A DNA stretch of 64,000 nt from JABWAJ01 sp038323375. Its GTDB lineage: Bacteria; Bacteroidota; Bacteroidia; Chitinophagales; Saprospiraceae. Shown piece after piece: positions 59,090-64,000 of the stretch (positions within the stretch are counted from its first letter, which is position 1; the number at the start of each line of letters is the position of its first letter). The stretch lies in the NCBI GenBank assembly GCA_038323375.1, contig JBBQGV010000019.1, positions 7,285 to 71,284 of the forward strand. Direction: 5' to 3'. The notes under the pieces were generated by a model, which worked only from the letters and a program-made list of their open reading frames with translations, did not search any database and had not been told where the DNA came from. Both the position numbers and the translations under genes were made by a program.

Positions 59090-60305
59090 ATTCCTCCCGC
59101 ATCAGCGTGGGCACCCGCTTCGCCCGCATAGCAGGCGGCAGCGAAGCCAGCAATCCGATGAACATGACCGTCAGCGCAACGACCAAAAAATCAAAAACCC
59201 GCGTACTGATCGGGTATGCCTCAATGATAAAATCGCCCGGAATGGTGATGATACCGACCGTTTTTTGAAGGATCACCACTACAATGGCAATAATAAAACC
59301 CACCACTACCCCAAGTCCGCAGAGCAAAAGCCCTTCTGCCAGGAAGATGTTGCGAACCGTATTGTCTAAGGCGCCCATGGATTTAAGGATGGCAATGTCT
59401 TTTTGTTTTTCAAGCACGATCATCCAAAGTGCCCCCACGATATTGAAAGCAACCATCAGCATCATCAGGCTCACAATGGCAAAACTGAGCCATTTCTCCA
59501 TCTTCATCAAACGAAAAAATGCCTCTTCCTGTTCATAGCGGTCTTTAACGATGAAGGTTTCTCCCATTAGGGTTTTCAAAGCCCGTTTGACTGCCGGAGT
59601 GCTCGCGCCGGGTTTGACTTTCAACTCAATGGCGCTGGTTTCGTCGTCGAAGCCCAGCAAATCGCGCGCAAACTCAATCGAAGTAATGACGTATTGGTTG
59701 TCAAAATCCTGCTGGATCACAAAAGTGCCCGCCGGATAGGTAAACCGCTCGCGAAACTGGTTTTCCAATGGCCCCGTTTCCTGGCGCTTGGGCATGTACA
59801 CCGCAATGGGCGTAAAAGGGTCGTTGATGTTGATGCCCAGCTTGTTGTGCATACCTATGCCCAGCACGGCCATTTTGACTTTGCCGTCCTCCAGTTGAAA
59901 ACGCCCGTTCCAGATGGAGGAATCCATTTTGGCAACCTTGTTGTAGCTGCTGTCCACGCCTTTGAGGATGCCGACTTCCTGGTTGTCTTTGTAAGAAAAA
60001 AAGGCCACTTCCTCCACGGTTTGAGCAGCGAATGCCACGCCCTCCGTACTTCTTATATTGCTGAGCATCAAGGAGTCGGCAGGGAAATTTTTACCCTTGG
60101 CGGGGATAATTTTAAGGTCGGGATTAAAATTGCCGTACATCCCGGTGATCAGGTCTTCAAACCCGTTGAACACAGACAGCACCAAAACCAGCGCGGCAGT
60201 GCCGATGGATACGCCGAAGACCGCAATGCCCGTGATGATGTTGATGGCATTAGTGGATCTTTTGGATGCTAAATAGCGCCGCGCAAATTTTAGAGGAAGG
60301 TTCAT
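59088..60305 (-). CDS. LolC/E-type FtsX-like ABC transporter permease
   Basis: A 405-residue inner-membrane protein of the lipoprotein-release/MacB-FtsX class. One N-terminal span (INIITGIAVFGVSIGTAALVLVLSV), a large periplasmic domain (about 45-265), and three C-terminal spans (LSFAIVSLMMLMVAFNIVGALW, LLLCGLGVVVGFIIAIVVVIL, FDFLVVALTVMFIGLLASLPP). The FtsX core EKQKDIAILKSMGALDNTVRNIFL is present. With an ATPase partner (not adjacent) it would extract lipoproteins for the outer membrane, fitting the many lipoprotein genes here. ATG start gives MNLPLKFARRYLASKRS. Confidence 0.9.
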   Translation of the reverse strand: MNLPLKFARRYLASKRSTNAINIITGIAVFGVSIGTAALVLVLSVFNGFEDLITGMYGNFNPDLKIIPAKGKNFPADSLMLSNIRSTEGVAFAAQTVEEVAFFSYKDNQEVGILKGVDSSYNKVAKMDSSIWNGRFQLEDGKVKMAVLGIGMHNKLGININDPFTPIAVYMPKRQETGPLENQFRERFTYPAGTFVIQQDFDNQYVITSIEFARDLLGFDDETSAIELKVKPGASTPAVKRALKTLMGETFIVKDRYEQEEAFFRLMKMEKWLSFAIVSLMMLMVAFNIVGALWMIVLEKQKDIAILKSMGALDNTVRNIFLAEGLLLCGLGVVVGFIIAIVVVILQKTVGIITIPGDFIIEAYPISTRVFDFLVVALTVMFIGLLASLPPAMRAKRVPTLMREE

Positions 60306-60344
60306 TACAGAAACGAGCCGGTTTTATGTGATGAGAGAAGGGGG

Positions 60345-61256
60345 TTAAACAGACACGCGCGAGCTTGTTGCGCGCACTTTTTGCATTTCCTGTTGCAACT
60401 TTGCTTTGGTCGCTTCCGATAGTGGAACCAACGGCAGACGCACCTGACGACCGCAAAAGCCCAATATTTCTAAGGCCGCTTTGATGCCTGCCGGATTGCC
60501 TTCCGTATACAACCAGGGGTGTATGTCCAACAGCGCATCGTTCAACCTGCGCGCCGTTTCAAAATCGCCCCGAAGTCCAGCACGCACCATCCCCGAAAAC
60601 TCGGCGGGATAGGCATTGCCAATGACCGAAATGACCCCATCGGCACCGCATCCCAGCAAGGGGAGCGTGAGCGGGTCATCGCCCGATATGACCAAAAAAC
60701 CCTCCGGTCTGTGTTTCAGAATTTGCATCCCCTGCACCAGATCACCACTTGCCTCCTTCACGGCAATGAATTTGGAACTGCTGTTGGCCAAACGAACCAG
60801 CGTATCGGCGCTGACGTTGGAGGCAGTTCTGCCCGGCACATTGTAAATGATCAGCGGCAATGGCGCAACTGCTGCCACCGCCATATAGTGCTGAAAAATG
60901 CCTTCCTGGTTGGGTTTATTGTAAGAAGGGCTGCTCGACATAATAGCAGAAACCCCCTGAAAATTGTAATCCTGCAACTCTTCTACCAGCCGCGCCGTAT
61001 GGTTGCTGCCGAAAAACCCCGCTACAATGGGGACCCGGTCTGCCACAACTTTGATGGTAAAATCCAGTACCTCCCGGCATTCCTGCGCGCTCAGCGTAAT
61101 GGCTTCGCCGGTCGTGCCCAGACAAACCAGGTAGTCCACCCTGCCGGCAATGGTGTGGCCGATGATCCCTTCCAAAGCCGGATAATCAATCGCCTTGTCT
61201 TCGCGAAACGGCGTCACTAATGCAACGCCGGTGCCTCTAAACTTCGATGGGGACAT
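60345..61256 (-). CDS. dapA: 4-hydroxy-tetrahydrodipicolinate synthase
   Basis: Condenses pyruvate with aspartate semialdehyde in lysine and diaminopimelate synthesis, feeding peptidoglycan. The 303-residue TIM barrel has the pyruvate-binding loop LVCLGTTGEAITLSAQE (about 43-59), the catalytic Tyr in LIIYNVPGRTASNV (about 135), and the Schiff-base Lys in FIAVKEASGD (about 163). VISGDDPLTLPLLGCGADG follows. The ATG start overlaps the end of the DUF6913 gene by 20 bases, so the two are translationally coupled. Confidence 0.97.
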   Translation of the reverse strand: MSPSKFRGTGVALVTPFREDKAIDYPALEGIIGHTIAGRVDYLVCLGTTGEAITLSAQECREVLDFTIKVVADRVPIVAGFFGSNHTARLVEELQDYNFQGVSAIMSSSPSYNKPNQEGIFQHYMAVAAVAPLPLIIYNVPGRTASNVSADTLVRLANSSSKFIAVKEASGDLVQGMQILKHRPEGFLVISGDDPLTLPLLGCGADGVISVIGNAYPAEFSGMVRAGLRGDFETARRLNDALLDIHPWLYTEGNPAGIKAALEILGFCGRQVRLPLVPLSEATKAKLQQEMQKVRATSSRVSV

Positions 61257-61797
61257 GCTTTGCGTTTGTTTTTTTAAGCACCGATTCCATTTGCTCGATG
61301 AAGTGCGCCAGGGATGGCCGCCGGGAAACGTCTATCATCAGGTCGAAATACCACCCGCTGTCCATTTCCGGGCCGACTTTAAAACTTGCCTGCGACAAGG
61401 CCGCGATGTAGGTGGCCACAACTTTCGCCTGCGTATCGAGGTTGATGAGCATATCGAACTTTTGATCCATAAAGGCCTCCACATCCGGGCTTTTCGGGCA
61501 CATCGCCCAGTTGAGCTGCTTTTTCCCGAAGGAAAGGAACGGCAGGCTGGAGCTGTCTTCCGGCTGGTCTTGCAGGTAGAAGCCCATCATTTGCACCCGT
61601 TTGCCGCGCTCTTTTAACTTTTGCGCATAGCGCAGGGCGGTTTCGCGCGTAGCCGGCTCTGTTGCGTCAAACAACAGGCCAATGGTTTGGCAAGAATCCA
61701 AATTAACCGGTTTTCTGGAAGACAGCTTAGGTCTGGTGCGCAGGCGTTTTTCCAAAAAGTAGCGATGTGCCGCCATGCGAATATGCTGAGGTATCAT
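61237..61797 (-). CDS. DUF6913 family protein
   Basis: A 186-residue soluble protein of a Bacteroidota-specific family (DUF6913). Motifs: IGLLFDATEPATRETALRY, FGKKQLNWAMCPKSPDVEAF, FDMLINLDTQAKVVATYIAA and KVGPEMDSGWYFDLMID. Its function is unknown. Its 20-base overlap with dapA argues for a related metabolic or regulatory role. ATG start. Confidence 0.85.
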   Translation of the reverse strand: MIPQHIRMAAHRYFLEKRLRTRPKLSSRKPVNLDSCQTIGLLFDATEPATRETALRYAQKLKERGKRVQMMGFYLQDQPEDSSSLPFLSFGKKQLNWAMCPKSPDVEAFMDQKFDMLINLDTQAKVVATYIAALSQASFKVGPEMDSGWYFDLMIDVSRRPSLAHFIEQMESVLKKTNAKHVPIEV

Positions 61798-61883
61798 AGT
61801 GTGTAGCGATTGAAAAGTTTATGTTTTCCTGCACTTTTTCCGGCGCAGGCGACTTCCAGGATACATCGGGCCGTAACTCGTTC

Positions 61884-62879
61884 TTATTTCTTTCGTGCAG
61901 GCGGCGGCGGCGCAGGTTCTTCCGGTAAAGCCAGATCATAAACGCCCATGCTGGCAAATTTATTGATCCGGGCTTCGATGCGTTCGTCCGGGTTCATGTC
62001 AATCAATTCAGAGAGCGCCTTTTTGATCTGTTTTTTCAACAGCTTCGCCATTTCCTCCGGGTTGGAATGCGCCCCGCCAACCGGCTCCTTAATGATGCCG
62101 TCAATGAGTTTGTTCTCAAACATGTGGTCGGCCGTCAACTTCAGCGCTTCTGCGGCTTGTTCCTTGTAATCCCAGCTATGCCATAAAATGGAAGAACACG
62201 ACTCGGGGGAAATCACAGAATACCAGGTATTTTCGAGCATGAACACCCGGTCGCCCACGCCGATGCCGATGGCACCCCCGGAAGCTCCTTCGCCAATGAT
62301 GACGCAGATAGAAGGCACGCGAAGCTGCGCCATTTCAAACAGGTTGCGCGCAATGGCTTCGGCCTGACCGCGGTCTTCAGCTTCGATGCCCGGAAAAGCG
62401 CCGGGGGTATCTATCAGGCAAATGACGGGAAAGTTGAAGCGTTCGGCCATTTTCATGAGGCGCAGGGCTTTGCGGTAACCTTCCGGATAGGCCATTCCAA
62501 AATTCCGGTACTGCCGCATTTTGGTGTTGATGCCTTTCTGGTGGCCCAGAATGACCACCGTTTGGCCGTCTAAGCTGGCCAAGCCGCCCACGATGGCTTT
62601 GTCGTCCTGGCTACAGCGGTCGCCGTGCAACTCCACGAACCGTTTGCACATCTGGCTGATGTAATACAGCGTATACGGGCGCTCCGGATGCCGCGACAGC
62701 TGCACTTTTTGCCAGCCGCTCAGGTTTCCGTAGATTTCCTTACGCGTGGTTTTTATTTTGTTTTCCAGTTCTTTGAGCATTTCCGTCACATCCACCGCTC
62801 CTTCTTCACCCACTTGTTTGATCTTTTCAAGTTGCTCGTACAACTTTTCTAAAGGTTTCTCAAATTCCAGAAAGACCAT
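61884..62879 (-). CDS. accA: Acetyl-CoA carboxylase carboxyltransferase subunit alpha
   Basis: Transfers CO2 from carboxybiotin to acetyl-CoA, forming malonyl-CoA, with AccD; first step of fatty acid synthesis. The 331-residue protein starts MVFLEFEKPLEKLYEQLEKI, the family N-terminus. CoA-binding and oxyanion segments are VICLIDTPGAFPGIEAEDRG and IGEGASGGAIGIGVGDRVFM. The C-terminus, with ALPEEPAPPPPARKK, is proline-rich. accD is elsewhere. It leads a long minus-strand gene series, with a short hairpin in the leader. Confidence 0.97.
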   Translation of the reverse strand: MVFLEFEKPLEKLYEQLEKIKQVGEEGAVDVTEMLKELENKIKTTRKEIYGNLSGWQKVQLSRHPERPYTLYYISQMCKRFVELHGDRCSQDDKAIVGGLASLDGQTVVILGHQKGINTKMRQYRNFGMAYPEGYRKALRLMKMAERFNFPVICLIDTPGAFPGIEAEDRGQAEAIARNLFEMAQLRVPSICVIIGEGASGGAIGIGVGDRVFMLENTWYSVISPESCSSILWHSWDYKEQAAEALKLTADHMFENKLIDGIIKEPVGGAHSNPEEMAKLLKKQIKKALSELIDMNPDERIEARINKFASMGVYDLALPEEPAPPPPARKK

Positions 62880-62898
62880 GTGTTTGTTGTTTTATGCC

Positions 62899-62973
62899 CG
62901 CGCCCTGACGATAGTCGGGGCGCGAAGCCGATAAGAGGTTTTAAACCAGCCTCAAGTGCGAAGGGCAAAGTTA
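62899..62973 (-). promoter_or_regulatory. accA promoter region with leader hairpin
   Basis: On the minus strand TAACTTTG (62973-62966) fits the -7 box, and downstream in the transcript the hairpin cgcgccc...gggcgcg (62899-62924, read here on the plus strand) lies about 20 bases before the start codon. The hairpin could modulate accA translation. No ideally spaced TTG. Confidence 0.4.
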
Positions 62974-63033
62974 GCAATAAGGTGTTAGTTATTGACCGGG
63001 GAGAAAAAAAATGAAACTTTTTTTCCTCAATGC

Positions 63034-63065
63034 TTGCTTTATTCTCTCATACAAGCGTATCTTTG
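63034..63065 (+). promoter_or_regulatory. Promoter of the tRNA-Asp gene
   Basis: TTG at 63034-63036, a 21-base spacer and TATCTTTG at 63058-63065: a full match, about 40 bases before the tRNA. Confidence 0.75.
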
Positions 63066-63103
63066 CACACGCTAAAAGAACATAGGTTCTCGCAGTACAA
63101 TTT

Positions 63104-63177
63104 GGTTCGGTAGTTCAGTTGGTTAGAATACCTGCCTGTCACGCAGGGGGTCGCGGGTTCGAGTCCCGTCCGGACCG
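63104..63177 (+). tRNA. tRNA-Asp (GTC)
   Basis: A 74-base cloverleaf. Acceptor stem ggttcgg pairs with ccggacc (one G-U), D-arm gttcagttggttagaat, anticodon arm cctgcctgtcacgcagg with anticodon GTC, and T-arm cgggttcgagtcccg. The discriminator base is G. CCA is not encoded, as is common in Bacteroidota. A perfect-stem terminator follows. Confidence 0.97.
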
Positions 63178-63202
63178 CTAACATTTTTAAAGTTCATTCG
63201 TA

Positions 63203-63236
63203 CAAAGCCCGCATTGTCTTGACAATGCGGGCTTTG
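63203..63236 (+). terminator. Terminator of the tRNA gene
   Basis: Perfect 16-bp stem: caaagcccgcattgtc and gacaatgcgggctttg with a 2-base loop tt, then ttgttttat. Confidence 0.9.
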
Positions 63237-63503
63237 TTGTTTTATGGCCTGCCTTGAAAAGGGTACAAAAAAACCATTATTGGCTTTTGATCCGTATTGT
63301 TTGCAAGGCAACGTACCGCCGAACTCTGTTCGGAGGAGAGGTGTTGAGTGGCGCGGCGGTTTGGCAGGAGCTTGTGGTCACCAACTTCAGTTAGTAGACC
63401 AAAAAGCGGGTGAAATCTGAAAGGATAAGACCCGCGAGGCCGCCGCCTCTGCGCAAGCAGGGAAATGTCCTATAGAAACAAATTTTTGTGTAAAACAATT
63501 TGT
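63237..63503. other. Intergenic region without recognised gene
   Basis: About 270 bases between the tRNA terminator and the promoter of the last gene. Contains aaacaaatt...aatttgttt (9-bp inverted repeat around 63477-63506) and GC-rich patches (gacccgcgaggccgccgcctc) reminiscent of the repeat-rich gap near 22000. No reading frame or RNA recognised. Confidence 0.4.
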
Positions 63504-63533
63504 TTGTATTTTGAAAGATTTCTATTAGCTTTG
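63504..63533 (+). promoter_or_regulatory. Promoter of the small gene at 63563
   Basis: TTG at 63504-63506, a 19-base spacer and TAGCTTTG at 63526-63533, 29 bases before the ATG. It partly overlaps a 9-bp inverted repeat that could be an operator. Confidence 0.65.
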
Positions 63534-63562
63534 CCATAAGTTCACCATACGCTTGTTGCCCA

Positions 63563-63817
63563 ATGTCGCACTTGAATACAAGTTTCCAACTACTTGAAAT
63601 GCTGACCCCCAGCGGAAAACAGGTTGAGAACCTAGTGCACGTACATTATGACGACCAAGTACTTAACTATAAAAAGTACGACAAAAACGAACCGTTCTAC
63701 ATTGACAAGATCATCGCCCTCGAAGGAGCAGCCCGCTATAAGGCTGACTATGTTTACTTCCGACACTTGCCTGAACGGCCACCACTTGCCCAGATTGTAA
63801 CTATCCAGCCGCTTTGA
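63563..63817 (+). CDS. Small hypothetical protein
   Basis: An 84-residue soluble protein (MSHLNTSFQLLEMLTPSGKQ) without leader or recognised domain. It is rich in Tyr and Lys in the middle (VLNYKKYDKNEPFYIDKI). The good promoter match just upstream and sensible codon use support it as a gene. Function unknown. Confidence 0.55.
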   Translation: MSHLNTSFQLLEMLTPSGKQVENLVHVHYDDQVLNYKKYDKNEPFYIDKIIALEGAARYKADYVYFRHLPERPPLAQIVTIQPL

Positions 63818-63836
63818 AATGCTTTTTGCCATACGA

Positions 63837-64000
63837 CCTCGGAGAGATCAGAGGTTTGTAGAAATGTAGCATTTCAATGTTTTCCCGACCTCGGAGAGGT
63901 CGAAGGTTTGCAGAAAATAGCGTTGAAACAAACGTTCGACCTCTCCGAGGTCGGGAATTAAGGTCAACCCGATGCATTTCTACAAACCTTTGACCTCTCC
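63837..64000. repeat. Inverted repeat element running off the window end
   Basis: Perfect 21-bp inverted repeat cccgacctcggagaggtcgaa (63884-63904, given in full length 21 here as arms of gacctcggagaggtc) with 63935-63955. Outer copies of gacctcggagag...aggtttgtagaaatg face gcatttctacaaacctttgacctctcc at the right edge. A palindromic gacctc-ggag-aggtc core recurs three to four times. The element is incomplete at 64000. Confidence 0.75.

Overview
The window looks like chromosomal DNA of a Bacteroidota bacterium, most likely of the Saprospiria/Chitinophagia type. Evidence: many type IX secretion (T9SS) cargo proteins with C-terminal sorting domains (F/VYPNP motifs), two likely T9SS machinery genes (porZ-like and porG/DUF6089), families typical of the phylum (DUF4837, DUF6913, PKD- and LamG-type surface proteins), almost no Shine-Dalgarno sites, and repeated matches to the phylum's promoter pattern (TTG, about 19-21 bases, TAnnTTTG). 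I see no phage, conjugative element, CRISPR array or transposase gene.

Layout. 0-5 kb: sdhA-sdhB (3' part of a succinate dehydrogenase/fumarate reductase operon), then a GCS2-CBS fusion. 5-14 kb: two lipoproteins, two large T9SS cargo proteins and an AAA-ATPase/PD-(D/E)XK protein. 14-25 kb: OmpA-type lipoprotein, alpha/beta hydrolase, M1 aminopeptidase, recA, a flavin-reductase-like protein, a TPR lipoprotein and an lpxK-acyltransferase pair. 25-32 kb: tandem repeats, nadD, two LamG proteins around a YbaB-like gene, DUF423, a large membrane-anchored beta-propeller protein and a cold-shock protein. 32-37 kb: two broken T9SS cargo genes and an SDR. 38-43 kb: iscS-iscU-iscA, DUF4837, MoxR ATPase. 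43-50 kb: porZ-like, glycosyltransferase, porG-like, pgeF, an outer-membrane protein, lipA. 50-56 kb: a decayed toxin-antitoxin pair, DinB, a sugar nucleotidyltransferase, an Omp28-like cargo and a small T9SS cargo. 56-63 kb: a minus-strand run with accA, DUF6913-dapA, a LolC/E-type permease, a conserved hypothetical, two peptidyl-prolyl isomerases and a polyphosphate-glucokinase-like gene. The end carries tRNA-Asp, a small gene and a palindromic repeat that runs out of the window.

How genes fit together. Housekeeping genes (central metabolism, Fe-S assembly, lipoate, lipid A, fatty acid, lysine/peptidoglycan, NAD) alternate with an outward-facing set: T9SS machinery, its cargo, lipoproteins and envelope folding factors. 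The most striking features are not classical genes. First, single-base lesions in C or G runs, plus an in-frame stop, cluster in T9SS cargo genes, while nearly all housekeeping genes are intact. This fits phase variation, decay or homopolymer sequencing error. Second, intergenic gaps hold at least nine short palindromic or terminal-inverted-repeat elements of about 80-210 bp, several as related copies tens of kilobases apart. Some of these repeats contain the stop codons of the convergent genes on both sides.

All calls rest on reading the sequence and family knowledge; no database search was possible.
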